A stretch of DNA of 64,000 nt from Arabidopsis thaliana (GCF_000001735.4 NC_003075.7:11843001-11907000), one strand, 5' to 3'. Positions 20,901 to 35,254 are shown, numbered from the stretch's first letter. Numbers and translations are program-made. The notes: a model not told the origin generated them from the sequence alone.

Positions 20901-23108
20901 ACCGTTTCTTTAGTCTCTCAGTTGATATGGACAAATCCTTTGGTGGTATGAAGGAGAAATCCCCATTAAGTGACCGCAGAGGAAAGATACATTTTGTAGA
21001 TGCTAATGCTTGTAACCAAGCTGCTCTATCAGTTATAGAATCAGTCCTCAAATGAAGGGTCTTTGTTGCTGTGAATATATAGAACTTTCTATCATCAGAC
21101 TTGCTTTCTCTGAAAGAAGAAACCTGCTGAAACAAAAACATAGTTACAAGCTCAAGTACTTAATCAAAACAGCAAGTTTTCATTTTCAACCACAAAAGCA
21201 AAAAAGAAAGTTGTGACCACAAATATCATCAAACTAGAAAAAGAAAACTTACCAGAAATCAGATTCTGGATCAAAGATCTAAAGTTCCATGCTATAAAAA
21301 GCAAAAATGGACCCTAAGAACTCAAAAGAATATCCTGAACTTGGAAAAAAGTTTGGAGATGCAGATTTGGAACTAGAACAAATCAAGCTGGGCCCATGAA
21401 GGATTTAACTTTAAGACTGGATAAGGCACGTAAGATCTATAGGTTGAGAAAGACAAAAGTTTATTATCTGTAAGCAAAACAAAAAAATATCTAAAGTTTA
21501 TGTCTGGATCAGCTTTGGTGTATTTTGGGATTAAGCAAATGTAATTTTGAAAGTTCAACACAGAATTATGCTTGTAAAAACATCGTTTTCTCATTGTCAA
21601 GCATGTCAACACAAGTCCTTTTTATAATTGGTAAGACCCCACCCCCTCCATTATTTCCAACAAAACTAATTCTTCTACTCACCAAACTTGTCCAAAATCC
21701 AAAAAAAAACTTATATAATTGAATCCATAGAATAATACTATACACACAAGCCCATTTGTGTGAAAACACTTATAGATATAGATATAGTTAGCTAGACTTC
21801 TTAGCTAAAGAGAAATCCAAAGTAAAAGATGACAATGAAAAAGTTAAAAGCGTATACCCATTCACTTACGTTGCCAACAAGACAAATCAAAGCAAGCACA
21901 TGCAAAGGCAAGAATCACCAAAGAACAAATTGTCAAAAGTGTCCAAAATTCAAAAGACTTGTTTTAGTTATGCAACTGAAAAAGTTCTTAGTTCTAGCAA
22001 CCAAAAATTGACATATCTATAGCCTTCTTTGGCTTTTTCTCCCAAAGAAAAAAAAAACTAAGAGAATCCAATTTTTTTGACAATTGGCAAATGTATTAAA
22101 TCTTGAAACCAATAGAAAAATATATTTTTTAAAAAACTGAATACACTAAGAAACCAACTTGAAAGAAAAAAAAAAAAACAATGTGACCACTGAACAAAAC
22201 CCTAAACCTACAAAAAGAAGCCAGATTGTTGCAACCAACACACAAAAGATTTTAAATTTTGAAAAACAAACAAGCACCTGTTGATGTGACCCACTAGAGA
22301 TTCACAGCAAGTTAAAAGCTGGGAAAATACCAGCAAGATTAATAGTATTATTATTACACAAAGACCAAAATCAAAGTGGTCAAGAAGAAAGTAAGTGATG
22401 AATCTGATGATGAAAGGTCATTCATAGAAACGAAACAAGAGAGTAAATTTCACATTTAGGGTTTATCTTTTTCACCAAGAACACAACAAACAAATCTATA
22501 AACCACTGGTTATTTCCTCTAACTATGAGTGATAAAAGGCGTTTCATTTCCCCAGAAACAAATCTGTATCCATGATAGTCAAAATTTAATAATGAATCAA
22601 CAAGACCAGAAATCAATAAATCATAAAAACTGATAATCTCAGGTGAATTTTTTTTTTTTTCTCCCTAAAACCAAAATCAAAAAATTTCAGAAATCAAACT
22701 TTTTGTAAATACCTTAAGATGAACAATGCCGACGGTTTTTTGTTGTTTCCGGCGACCACTACAACTATCCATTCTCGAAAGACGTTCACCGGAAATATCT
22801 CCGATTAACCTCACATCATCATCCGGAGAAAGTAGATTCAAATTCTCCGGTCTCCGGATCTTAGAATAAGATAAGATTCCGTTACGGAGTAAGAACCATC
22901 TAGATCTCCATCCTTTACCAAAATTAGTCCATTTATATAAGATCCCAGCTACAGTCTCCGATTCCGATCCACCGGTCAACGATTTCGCCGGTAAACTCCT
23001 TGACCTAGTTAAAGCCGTTGTCACCGGTTCTTCCGGTGACTGGCTATTAATCCCGTGAGGACTCTCCAAAGTAATACAACAAAGTGGATGTAACTCTTTA
23101 ACCCGCAT
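17969..23108 (-). CDS. ORP2A: Oxysterol-binding protein-related protein ORP2A (PH + ORD)
   Basis: At4g22540. Ten coding exons, all GT-AG: 23108-22713, 21123-20761, 20236-20167, 20075-19720, 19632-19477, 19377-19210, 19116-18976, 18869-18639, 18533-18420, 18139-17969; 721 aa. PH domain at about residues 53-178 ([19 protein letters not shown]), a helical/coiled-coil stretch about 195-253, an acidic segment with a FFAT-like motif (SFHDTKE, 300-306), and the OSBP lipid-transfer domain with [12 protein letters not shown] (422-433) and EKVSHHPT at about 446-453. ORPs bind sterols or phosphoinositides and act at membrane contact sites; the FFAT-like motif fits binding to VAP27 on the ER. The last base of the signature differs from the usual HHPP (here HHPT). 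Intron 1 is long (1.6 kb) and its acceptor is a CAGCAG tandem. GA-rich 5' leader near 23230-23310. Confidence 0.97.
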
Positions 23109-26100
23109 TTTCGTCTCCGGTGACGGATTTGTTAAAATTTGATCTCAGATCATAAAACTACAAAGCAACATTCGTAAGATCCAGAGCATGCAGATTTGGG
23201 GGATGAAATCGAAGAAGAAGAAGAATAAAAGAACCTGAGAGCTCTGAGAAACTGAGATTTTTCTCAGAGAAAGAGAGAATCAGAGAGAGAGAGGTTGCTT
23301 AAATGTGAGACTGAGTAAGCTTGAATATTTGTAAATGGCTTTATGTGGAAAAACTTAGATATATACATTGTATGTGTAATGTGTGATATATTATATAGTT
23401 GTGTGATGGTGAATCAGAAAGAGGTTGGGAACGAAGTTGGGAAAATTTAAGACGATGGCTTTTGATTGTAATTTTGTTATGTTTAAGAGGTTATAAATGG
23501 AATTATGTGTGGTGATCTTTGATTTTGTGCTTAATTTAGATACTCTTACAAAGAGGATTGTTTTTGTTTATTTTAAGTAGAGAAAGGTCCACTACATTAA
23601 TTAACTATATAGCTTGATTTTCAAGCTCATTTGAGAGTTATATAACATACTAGCTCTTATTGTCATAGAATTAAAGATTTTACGAAACAGAAGCTCTTTT
23701 TTACATCCATTGAGCATTCCTATCACTCCTTGAATCTCTGGAGCAGCATCAAGGCAAGACATTAGATCATTGATGAATCTGATTATCTCTAGCCATTGTT
23801 CAAACTCTTGTTAGTACGCAAATCAGGTTGTGATCACCTTGTTAGACTGTGTTTTTGTTGTTGTAGTCTCTTGTTTTCTATAGTTTATACTTTATATATG
23901 CATTGATAATAGTGTTTATAGACTACATAAACTTTTCCGGTTGTTACAAATTGACGTCGATTCGTTGTAAAGACGTGTTCAAGTTAGATTCAGATGTTAG
24001 GTTGTCACTTTGTGAAAAAAATTGAGAATTGATTACAGCATATAAAGTCTTATCTAATTATTCTGACGTGTAGACAAATTTCATGTTTCGAAAAAATCTT
24101 AAAAGAAATGAATATTCAATCAGTAGTGTGATGTGATTCAGAAATTTCTAAATTTCGAGACATTTCATTTACTTATTTTTCACAGCAACATTGTTAATAG
24201 CTCACTTTGATTCTTTCTATATTTAAATCTTAAATTATGAGATTGAAATAGTTTAAATCTGAAATTTTAAATCCAAATCATCAAATGTAAACTTAAACCT
24301 TAAAATCATAAACTCATTAATCAAATCTAAACTTTAAACCTTGAATTAAATTAAACTGGTTTAGATATCTAAACTGATGGTACTATAATACTATAACATT
24401 TGCATAAATCTATTATAACATGATATCAAATTATCTAGTTAATCAAAAGTTAACAAATATATTTATATGTAAGCTTAGAAGAAAATTGGTAGGTCCATAG
24501 GTTAAACAGGGAGACAGATTTTCCAAGTTAAAAAAGGAACACTATAATCATTTTTCTCGTATTTTGTTTGACGAAAATGACTTATCATTGAGGAAAAATA
24601 AATCACTAGGTTAAATAGTTAATACAAACCGTACATCAAGGAAAAGCCCACTTTTGTTTTTGGAATAACATGCCACTATTCTGGTGATAGACGAAAACAA
24701 ACAAATATGTTAGATTAGTAACTCATTCAAATTATTAATAGTTCTCTCCAATGAATTTTTAAGATGGCAAAACAAATAATTAACAAGTCATTAGATTAAT
24801 GTTTTTGGTTTCTGAAGTTTTTCGTGAACTTTATTGGTATGAGGTCATATCCAATAGCGAGAAAAAGAATAACAATCTTACCAAAAATCGGTCTCCTACA
24901 ACATATATGAAATAGTTGTAGATCGTGCAAATGGATTTCGAAAAGTTCTTTATATTTGGTATCATACCAGATCGAACATCAAACTATATATCGTTTAAAT
25001 GTACGAGTAATTTGTCTAGTCAATGTGAGTATATTTTTCGCATTATTTACAAGAAAAGAGTAGCCATAGATTTGAAAAGAGTAATAAAAGCTGTGGAGTC
25101 AACAAAATGTAATAAGACAGTAAATTATAAATTTGATGTCAGATGTATAAAAGCATAATGTTTGTTATTCTCATTTATTACAAAAATAGCATGGACCGTG
25201 GGATGTTTGAGGCAGTGGACCGGCGTGGCGTGGCGTGGAGGACCCGGTACTGGCTTGTTGTCCCACTGTCTCACACGGGCCAGAGTTCAATTTTTTCTTT
25301 CTCTATTCTCTTGCAGCCAACATAACTTAGATACCATTGTAATATTATATAATCTTATCCAACATAACTTAGATTCGTTTGGTTTCCGGTAATATTAAAA
25401 CTACTAATTAGATTTTTTATTACAGCTTCATTATTGTCATTCAAAAATAATTATTAGAATTAATACTATTTATTGAAAATTTAATATAAATTACTAAAAC
25501 TATAGCCAATAATTATTTCAATCTTAAATTACAAGAGATGATTGATATTATTTTGTCTAGTAACCAAATTGATATATGCACTTTTCATAGTTATGATAAG
25601 AAATCACAAATTAAATCTAAATAAGATTATCATAACCTAAAGTATCGTATCAAACAAAATTAACATTAAAGTAAACAAACCAGTCCATTTTAAAAATATT
25701 TGGTCAATACCAAAAACTTATACTATAATATATTGTCATTTTCCATAAATGCAGATATATATTTCAGGTAGTGTATTTTTTTTGTCATCTATTTCAGGTA
25801 GTGAATGTTACCTCAAAAGCTCATTCCAGACACGATATTTCTGAAAAAAAATAATCTAAACTCATAAAATTCACTAGAATTTAGATGTCCATATTTAGAG
25901 GTTTGTGAAAGTATTGAAAAACAAACAAAAAGTGTGAAACTATATGATGAATGTAATTGTTCAAAGAAGTCTATATTTAGAAGTACACTTGGGTCTATGT
26001 AATTCTGTGAGGCTCGGCTTTCCACTCCCCACGCTTTCTTGTTTTTGTCACTAGCTTTGAGCCTCTGTCTATCAGTCAGTCGCCACGATAATTTATTTTT

Positions 26101-26991
26101 TTCTTAACTAAGACCTGTTTAACGCATTATTATAATCAATGTCGTAGCTACTAGTTAAAAATTAAAATTAAAATGTTTTTGTCTTCTCTAGATATATGTA
26201 CTGCCCATTAATTTTGCATTTTTCAAAATAAACATATAAAAAGGTTTTCATTGTCACAATCGTAACATTCATCTTACCAGAAAAGAATATCAATCTTCAC
26301 AACAATGCTTGAACTTATTAATATCCGAGATAGATTTTTCTTTTATATTTGAGATAATTGTCATTATATCAAGGATTTGTTTGTCGACAATCCTTTTTGA
26401 TCTACAGAAATATTGATGATATCCAAAATTACGGACGAATATTTATATATTAAGTTAAAAGAAAATACAAAGAACAAATTGTCATCCTAATACGAAACCA
26501 ATAGCTCCCAAAAAAATAAATAATAATGGTAAACCATTCGTGTCTTTGTGTCTGTGACCAAAATGATCTTTAGATTACATCACAAAATGTGTTCCTTATA
26601 TGTGGTCTTGTTCCCAAATAGTGTGTCCACTCTTTATAAATTATTAAGGTAGTTAGTCTCACTCACACGTCTAGTCTAATTAAATTCTTAGTATTAGATG
26701 ACCTCGATTGATAGTAAAAATCATATATAGATCCGTTGTTACAATGCTAAAACTATATGGAGTTTTAATGTAATCAACATTCAAAAATGATGATATTTTG
26801 TGTCTGGGTTGCATATATGCGGATATAGATAGACTCTATATCATTTGGGTATATATAGTCGTATATAATATCTCTTTAACATTATTATTATTTTATTTTA
26901 TTTCCTCTTTTAACATTTTTTCCCACTGTTTTGGGTATAATATATAGGTGCAGCAACTAATTAGTAACAAACATTTGTCATTGGTATACCA
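23109..26991. other. Gene-poor AT-rich intergenic region
   Basis: The first 250 bp are the ORP2A promoter and 5' leader. The rest shows no gene. Two less AT-rich islands stand out: 25190-25320 (CGTGGCGTGGCGTGGAGGACCCGG) and 25995-26090. Both lack coding features. The 24230-24360 stretch is a simple AAATCTAAACTT-type low-complexity run. Confidence 0.5.
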
Positions 26992-27657
26992 TCTTATTAT
27001 ATAAAGTACGGTTTCGAAAATTACTAACTCGCGAGATCATCACACATGGTAATTTTATCGATCTTAGATGTTGACACGTGTCAAACAAAATATATAGAAA
27101 AAACTATATGGAAAAAACTATAGTTTAAACTATATGGAAATATAAGAAAACTATATGTATTTTATTAAAGTTAAAAATAGAAATTGAAGACAAAAAAGGC
27201 CAAATGTAAGTTACCAATTCTTAAGAAATATGGGAAAAAATACTATTTTAATTTCTCCTTAAAAGATAATTATAGAAATTTATTAGAAAAAAACTAAATA
27301 AGATAATTATACAAAAAATTATATGTATCTGATTAGATAAAAATAGAAATTAGAAAAGCTGTCTTACTATATAATTCTAATTAAATTTACCAACCAATAA
27401 AAAAAGGGAAAGTTTACAATTATTTATCAATTATAGAAGAAAAATGATTATATACATAATTCTACAAAACAAAAAGAATGTTTAGGATTATATACAGAAT
27501 TCTATAAAAAAAAAAATGTAAACATCCATCTCTATATAAACAAAGAGATAATCTCTTATTTTTTCACAAAAAAAACCCTCAAAATTACTATTTTTGCCTC
27601 AATGTTTTGCTTTTTGTTTTTCCTTGGTAAGTCAAACATTAAACTTTTTTCTGGATG

Positions 27658-27941
27658 GTTGACTATAATACATGTACATTTATCATATTTATTTTCTAGG
27701 TTTACCCTGTTCTTATGCTATTAGAGTATTATTATATCATGCTTGCCTTAGAAAATATTATTCTTCGTTGCTTTTCTTGGTACGTAAAAACTTTTTTCTC
27801 GGTTAATTAGTTAATATTTACTTATACGTTGACTATAATATGTATAGATCTGTTATATTTATTTTCTAAGTTGACACTGTTCTTACGCTATTAGAATATT
27901 ATATAATGCTTACCTTAGAAACAATTATTAAGCGTTGTTGT
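27658..27941 (+). repeat. Direct duplication inside the Helitron
   Basis: 27658-27771 and 27829-27941 share GTTGACTATAATA, ATATTTATTTTCTA(G/A)G, CTGTTCTTA(T/C)GCTATTAGA and ATGCTT(G/A)CCTTAGAAA. About 170 bp offset. Diverged, so older than recent slippage. Confidence 0.7.
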
Positions 27942-28147
27942 TTACATTTACTTATCTTCAATTCTTTAAAAAAAAAGTCAGAATAGCTATCATCAAAGAT
28001 AACATGAAAACACAAGTTCAAGAAAGTGGGAACAAAGAAAAAAAAAAATGAACTCATAATAATAAATTTTCTCCTACTTGATGAAAAGGTAAATTTTAAT
28101 ACTTTAATCCTCAATATTCTCCAATTTATTAATCTTTTTTTAAAACA

Positions 28148-28298
28148 GAAAAAAATAATTCAAGGTTCTATCCATCATTATCTTATTGAAAAGTTTGGAG
28201 CTCAATTATGTGAAGGAAACCTTATTGAAATTTGCAACTTCCATGTGCAATATGTTGAAATAAGAATTACAAGATCTCCGATCATAAATTTCAGATGA
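28148..28298 (+). pseudogene. Remnant of RPA-like OB-fold (DUF223-type) coding sequence in the Helitron
   Basis: The plus-strand frame reads IQGSIHHYLIEKFGAQL then CEGNLIEICNFHV and later RITRSPIINF. The pattern (basic/aromatic helix, EG, I.NF.V, TR....NF) is that of the replication protein A-like DUF223 domains carried by plant Helitrons and by RPA1-like genes. Only one exon-sized piece remains, with AT-rich intron-like DNA before it; no complete gene is possible. The identity is by pattern memory. Confidence 0.55.
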
Positions 28299-29047
28299 TA
28301 CTAATAGAAAAAACCACGATTCCATCCATAAAATTATAGTATAAATAGGCGGCCTTATGTGGATCACCACATAAACTAATTTCTTCATAAATACTCACAA
28401 TTGATTCAAAATAATTATGAAAATATCATTTAAACAATGTCATTTAATAAAATAGCATGTCATACTAAAAAATATAGGAGTAACATATGATTGTTATGCA
28501 GGTGACGATATATAGTTATTGTTCATGGTTACGAAAGTGGTGACAGAAAAAATTAGTATAAGGGAAATATATCTTATTATATAATTAGTATGATATATTT
28601 TAGTTTTTCAAAGTTAGTAATTAATATTATCATGAATAGTTATCAATCAAAGATTTTACGATATATCATGATTTAAAGGGATTTAGTTAACGTTGATCGA
28701 TTATCTCTATATTTTTAACGTGTATAATTTAAAACCATTTTGAAATCATTCGCTAACTTTATGATGAATAATTTTAATTTTAGTTTTTTATATAAGTATA
28801 TCAAAAGTTATTGCTATTTGATATACTTTTCATTCAAATAATTTGAGCAATTGCTATATGATATATTTTTCATTCAAATCATTTTTTATTCAATGATTTT
28901 AGTGGTGAAGAAACAATACAACATTAAAAAAAAAAAATTACTTTTAAAAGATAATTTATACTTACAATATTGTTAATTATTATTTTTTATTAAATTTGAT
29001 TTTATTTATAAAAAATAAACCCGTCCATCGGACAGGTCTTTATCTAG

Positions 29048-32000
29048 TTAATATATAAAGTATGATCATATCTAATTTTAAAGCATTTTTTAAAATGGAC
29101 GGTTGGTAATTATTTAAATATATACGTAACATAATGTTTAGTAACATTTTAAAACCAGTTTATGTCATTTTCAACTCTATTTTGATCAAGCATCTTACAA
29201 ATATTGGACTTAGTCGGTTTAACATTTTACTCGAAATATCCTTAATAATAGAACTTTCCCTCCTTTTTTTTGCGACTAGTAGAAACTTTAACGTACGAAA
29301 ATCTACATAAAATTTCCTAACTTCTAAATTACGATATTATATTTTAATGAACTCCTAAAGTATGTAGGGGCCAGGACATAAATTATGGTATCTTAGAGCA
29401 CCTCCAATATATACGATTCATATAGTTTTTAAAAAAACAAAAAGTATTAATATTTTACTTTCATATAAAAAAAAAAAAAAAACGTATAAAAATATTATTA
29501 TTTTAATTATATGTGTTTCTCCTAAAACAAATTACCGCTGCAGTTGGTCATAGATATCACAAACATTTATCATCTCTGCACGACTCTTCCTACTCTACTA
29601 ATTAAGATACATGCCTATGAATTGTTATTAGGTACTCCTAACTTTCATAAATCTGATATGTCATATTTGGAAGTGCAAAAGAATGTAGCTAGAGTTGTAC
29701 ATTTTAGTAAATGGATGTGGTAATAAGACTAATCTTCAATTTTTATATCAGTTCTATGATTTTTGTAGTAACAAAATTACATTTTTATATTAACGAACTA
29801 TTTAGACAGTTTAACGTTTCAGTTCTTTTGATGTACGAATGTAAATAGAGAAAATTAAGTAGGAATCAACGTCACGTTAATATTGAATCATTGATATGAA
29901 GCTTTCTTTTGGGAGAGGTGCTTTTTCCATGGAAAGTGATGGACTCGATTTAATGTGGGAATCCACATACAGTATATATATGTATATGTGGTAATTAGTT
30001 GCCATGTGCATTATCCTAACCAAAATGACAAAAGGCTATAATTTGATTGCATTAGACTTTGCTATGTGATGCATTAGCATATAATAACATTTATTTATAT
30101 TAATTTTGGTGGTAAGTTGATCTGTCGTTTATTCTAAATGTGTTAAACACAATATTTTGTCATCACAATGCAATATGTTTTTATAAGATCCAATTATATA
30201 ATTAATCAAAAAATATAAAATTAGAAAAAATTATATAATTAATAATATGTGCATATGTTAAATGGTCCAAACAATGTTTAGAAAGATGAAATTTTATAAT
30301 CTTCGAACTAACAAAACTACTAAAAATAGAGTTAAAGACATTAAATTTTCCAAACCAAGGAAATAACAATAATATATATCCTCTTAACTTTTTTGATGTG
30401 AAGGTTAAGATATTTTTAATTTTAAGTACTATCCAACTTTATATTAGAAGATAAATGTCTAATATATATTATTGCTTTCAATAATTGTATCCAGAAAAGC
30501 CTTTGACCAAACGTCCAACCATACTTCCATCTAATTGCCAAACTATGTTGGAAAATAACGGTGATCTATAAGAATTAGGACCCCATCTTAACGACTAAAA
30601 TGAAATGTGTAAATATCACCTTGAATTTATAATTTTTGAGAAACGAAAAGCTTAAGCCTTAAACAATTTAGAAAAACATTAAATCTAACAAAGTTCATAA
30701 TTTATGATAAAAACAAAATACTCTAGTTTCGATAATTTTTCAACGATAATTAATAAAATCTGAAATAAAATGTCTGACTTGTATATTATATATTAAAAAT
30801 GTGAAAATATGTTAGTTTCACATTAAATGACCATCACTTAGGCAAAATTATCATTTCACTATAAAAATTTCAACAAAATAAAAACACTTCAGAAAGACAA
30901 ATGTTTACTTATGGTAGTTATGCATAAAGCGAAAAACTGCTAATTTTTACTGAACATATATTATAAAAGTAAATTTGTTAGGTACTTTAAAAGTCTAATA
31001 ACAAAATGTATAACTTAAAATCGTCATAGACATGCAAGCTCACATCCGTTAACTCGTATTTGGTTTCTCATTTATTATGAGAATTGGAGGAAACTTTTTA
31101 GTAAGACCTAGCTACATAATAACTGTATATGAAAATATATTGTATGATGTAAGTGAAGTCCAAAGCAAGACATGGAATGACTAAAGTGTCATAGAATTTG
31201 AATCTGAAAAAAAAAAAAAAAGGAATCCAATGAAGAGTATATATGAATTAAAATGTGAAATTTTATGAGAAAGTTACAATGGGAGGAAGAGATTACTGAA
31301 ATAAATAATAAGCAAAAACGTGGGTCAAGAGAAGAAAATGATATACAAAGAAAGCTTGCAAATCAAATCCATGTTTCATAAGTACTCAACATTACACACT
31401 CATCCACCCCCACTCAATTATCTAATAAAAATTCAATAACCTCCAAGTTGTGAACAGCATATTGTTGCAATAATATACACATAATTGTTTTCAAAATAGT
31501 TTATTATTCTTTTTAAATCATGCGCGTTATGAGTTCTTTTCTCCAATGTAATGTTCTACCATCCTATTTTCGTTGTGAATTACAACTTCCAAGATGTAAT
31601 ATTATATGATAGACATGAGAAATATATAATCTTATAAATAAACTACTAAAATAGTTAAGAAGTTACAACAAAGCAGTAGAGACCATTTTTATTTCTTATT
31701 TTTTTACAACTCGCGAAAGCTTCACGTGAAGCCTTTGCTTCATTTTTCATTCAAAAGTTCTTTACCTTCGTTTTAATTTTCTTAATTCACTCATGCATAT
31801 AATACTACTACATTTGGGAATTGGTTATATATTAATCTTTCGCTTTCTGATATTAATCTTTTACAAGTCCATTAGTATCATGCGTAAATTGGTTATATAT
31901 TATTATCACAATTAATTTTTGTATGAGTATATATATAAGCAACATCATGAAAACAGATTTACATGTTCATACAATTATACCTAATTTAAAATTTTAAAAT

Positions 32001-35000
32001 TATTTGTCTAACGTGGGATGCTAAAATCTGCTTTTATAATGTTGCTTATTTAGTTTTTTACTATATATTTAACTTCCCAACCCTCAATAAATTAGATTGC
32101 CACTGAATGGTATATTAAAATACCAGATGAAGTATTTGAATTTGTGAACCGTTTTAATTAAATTTATTTTGTTGAAGCAACCAAAAAAAAAGAAAAGAAT
32201 ATGTTCAAATCGTCTACCAATTAATCCAATTTCGAATTTATTTAAGAATTTAAAAATAAACACTGTCTTTTATTACTATGTAAAACGTTAGGAGAGCAAA
32301 AAAAAGATTCTCATATTCAATGTTCACGTACGGATTGCCACTTGCGTGCCTTTGAAGAAGAAGATAAAACTGACCCATGAGTAAGAAATTGTTTTGTAGT
32401 AACCCTTTTCTTAAAAAATATGATTAACATTTCAAAAAACGATAACCTTTAAAGTTCTCCAGAGCACTTTTCTTAAGAAATACGTTACATTTTCCAATAT
32501 TCAAATATGAAATTATATAATATGTACTCGAATATATTGAAGAATATGCTTTTGAATCCCAAAACTATAATTACTACATTTTCTTATTCTCCAATTAATC
32601 GACCACACTTATAGTAAAGTTCATTCATTCACAACTTATAGATGAAATATTGTTATAATTTGGCAAAGATATAACAAGAAATTAAAGTTAAAGAGAAATG
32701 TATATGTCTGTCATCTTATCTGACCTTTTTTCTGTGCATCAGGTTCTCTTTGCTATTGTAAAATCCAATCTCTCTCTCAGTGGTCCTTTATTAACAATAT
32801 ACACAGTTTATGAGAACACTAGTGCCATAGAAACTAGAAAGTGGAGGACAACCCACAAATACCACCAAAAAAAATAAAGACATTTCAGTTTTATGATATG
32901 TTACCAAATGTACCAGTATTTGAATCCATTTCCTGCTGTTAAAAGCTTTAAAGAAATTCGATTTAAATCTAAGAAGTAAAAAATCAACTTTCACAAAAGA
33001 ATATCAGACAAAGACCCAAAAGAAAAAAAGACCAAAACAAAGTTATTTTCTTTTAGGAGTGTGCTGTTTGGTACTATCCTCTTCTATTCTTTCAGAATTT
33101 CTAAAAAAAAAAAAAAGAACTCACATGTGTGTAAATCAAATTTTCTTTTCAAACAAAAATTCTTCCTTTTTTGGGATGTTAGTGCAGGACATGATAATGA
33201 TGAACTCAGAAACAGCATCAGACCCTCTCTCTCTATAGCTTCAGATCCACTTTTTACCTGAGTTAGGTCACAGTCACAGGACTTGCAAAATTTAGGGCAA
33301 AAATAAGAAACTCTAGTACAACAATAATTCACCTCAAATATGGTAACAAAGAGATGACCATACCATACCTCTTTCAACTCTCTGCCACTCTCAGATGTTA
33401 AAGAAGATTCACACTGCCACTAAGTTCCATCACCACCTCTCAACTCAAATCTCAATCCCTTTTTTTATATTATAACTGTGTGATTTTATTAGTGTTCTCT
33501 AATCACTCTCTTTTGCTAATCACAAAAACTGGTGCTCTCGTCAAAAATCTACGACGCCTCGTGCTCTAAATGGTGGTAGGGTCTGATGAGGAGACACTAA
33601 CATATGAAAAGAGGGTTTGTTTGGTAGCCACAGAAAACTAAGTGTGATCATTAAGGTTGAAACAAGGTATGTCCTTGTTTGATCTACAGGAGATAACCAT
33701 GTGAACTCTCATAATATAAAAGTTTTCCAATGGTGGGCATTGTTCTTCATGTACCATCCTACTCTGTGTGCCTCTACTTTTGCAGCATACATTACACCAA
33801 AGAAAACAACACATACCAATCCCATAATTCTCATAAATGATGCCTAAGAACCAATCCAACAATGACAACACTTACCAATCCCATAATTCATGACACAAAC
33901 TCATAACCGGTTGGTTCTGGTATCTGGTTTATTTGGTTAACACCAAGAACCGGGAACAATATGGTGGATGGAAACATTTAAAAGAGAGATTATTACCGTG
34001 AGAAGGACATGTCAACTGAATTTTGAGATAGGGACTTTACACCTCCTTGGCCATCTAAGCTTGACTGTGTTTTCTCAGTCTAATCAACAGAGTTTTCTGC
34101 AGGAACTGCTGTAGAAACAGCTGACACATAACAAATTCTGTCAGCGATAATTGAGCAAGTTTATGATGTCACAATCAATCAATCACAATAATACACAACT
34201 TCATATGTAGAAGGTGAAAAAAGATAAATCAAGAAAGAAACAATCATGGACCTTTCTCACTCAAGCTTCAATTATAGCTGTTTTATAAATACTATCTCTC
34301 AACAAGGTAGCTCCACGAGTGTAGAAGACAGTCTCTTACAAATTGCAGATGTGGGTCCAGTTTCACAGCATCTCCTGCAACCTTAAACATTCTAAGTTAC
34401 TACTGAACCTTTGATGTACTTGGATTACATGTTGAAACTAATACCTATAAATATAAACCTATGCCTAGCAGATGCATAACCTTAGAAAAAAGATGAGATT
34501 AGCAAACCAAAGGCAACATAAAGAGACAGAGATTCGAGTGAAAACCTGTAACCAAGCTTGCAAAAGTATATTCAAGGCATTGGATGAATCAATCATTTGA
34601 TTCTGGCAATTTCAGCAACGGTTATCTTCTCTGACAACAAAGGACTCTATAACATAGTACAGAACATGCTGGCTACACTAAGAAAGAGAGCAAAGATATA
34701 GAAACCTAGTTACAGGTACGAAATATTCCCAAACGCAGAGGAACCACAGATATTGGCAAGCATAGCATGTTCACAGTAACGAAAAACATCTAATCAATCA
34801 GTCAAGGTCTCATTCCCAACATTCCACATGCCAGTGTTTATTCCTTATCTTTTCGAAGCTCCAAACAACGTAGAGAAGTTACATAGAAAGAACATGGTAA
34901 AAGATCTAGAAACTACAAAGTAAGGTAAGAAGATTAGTAGATTACATTCATCCACAACCACAAGTTCACTGTTTCAAACAATTAGATTGCTCACAGATGA

Positions 35001-35240
35001 TCTCAACCTCAGGTAACAATGACATCAATGTGAAAGGTTTAGCCTTTCAGTTTTCAAGCCTAGCTCGATTACGATGCAAGTGAATAAGATCTCTCATTAT
35101 TCACACTAACGATTATGTAATACAACAAGAGCCTTGTAGTGAAACAAAAGGAACAATCTTTGATTCATGAACAATACAATTCTTCTTCTCAATGTAATCG
35201 AAACAAAAATTACAGAACAATTTGTTAAAAACAACAACAA
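29048..35240. other. Long AT-rich intergenic region
   Basis: No gene is supported over about 6 kb. A lone GAGCACCTCCAAT end, like that of the MITE at 11386, occurs at 29397 without a visible partner. From about 33060 to 35240 base composition is less extreme; part of this is likely the 3' UTR and downstream region of LPPB, and a non-coding transcript is possible, but nothing in the sequence proves it. Confidence 0.45.
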
Positions 35241-35254
35241 TTTGGATACATTTG

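Larger units (their letters stand above)
26992..29047 (+). mobile_element. Helitron (ATREP-like, non-autonomous)
   Basis: The left end is TCTTATTATATAAAGTACGG, directly after an A; the right end is an imperfect hairpin (ACCCGTCC-atc-GGACAGGT, 29020-29038) followed by TTTATCTAG, directly before a T. A 5' TC, a 3' CTAG (CTRR) after a short hairpin, insertion between A and T and no target duplication are the Helitron signature. The left subterminal sequence (TTTCGAAAATTACTAACTCGCGAGATCAT...GACACGTGTC) also resembles Arabidopsis ATREP elements as I remember them. Length 2056 bp. No Rep/helicase is present, so it is non-autonomous. Inside are a roughly 115-bp tandem duplication (27658-27771 and 27829-27941) and an OB-fold coding remnant. 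Confidence 0.82.

Noticed and set aside
24230..24360. AAATCTAAACTTTAAACC-type run, looking like a degenerate telomere-like repeat
   Set aside because: No regular unit; low-complexity AT-rich DNA.
29397..29410. Lone GAGCACCTCCAAT, like a MITE end
   Set aside because: No inverted partner found within about 1 kb; a single 13-bp match is not enough.
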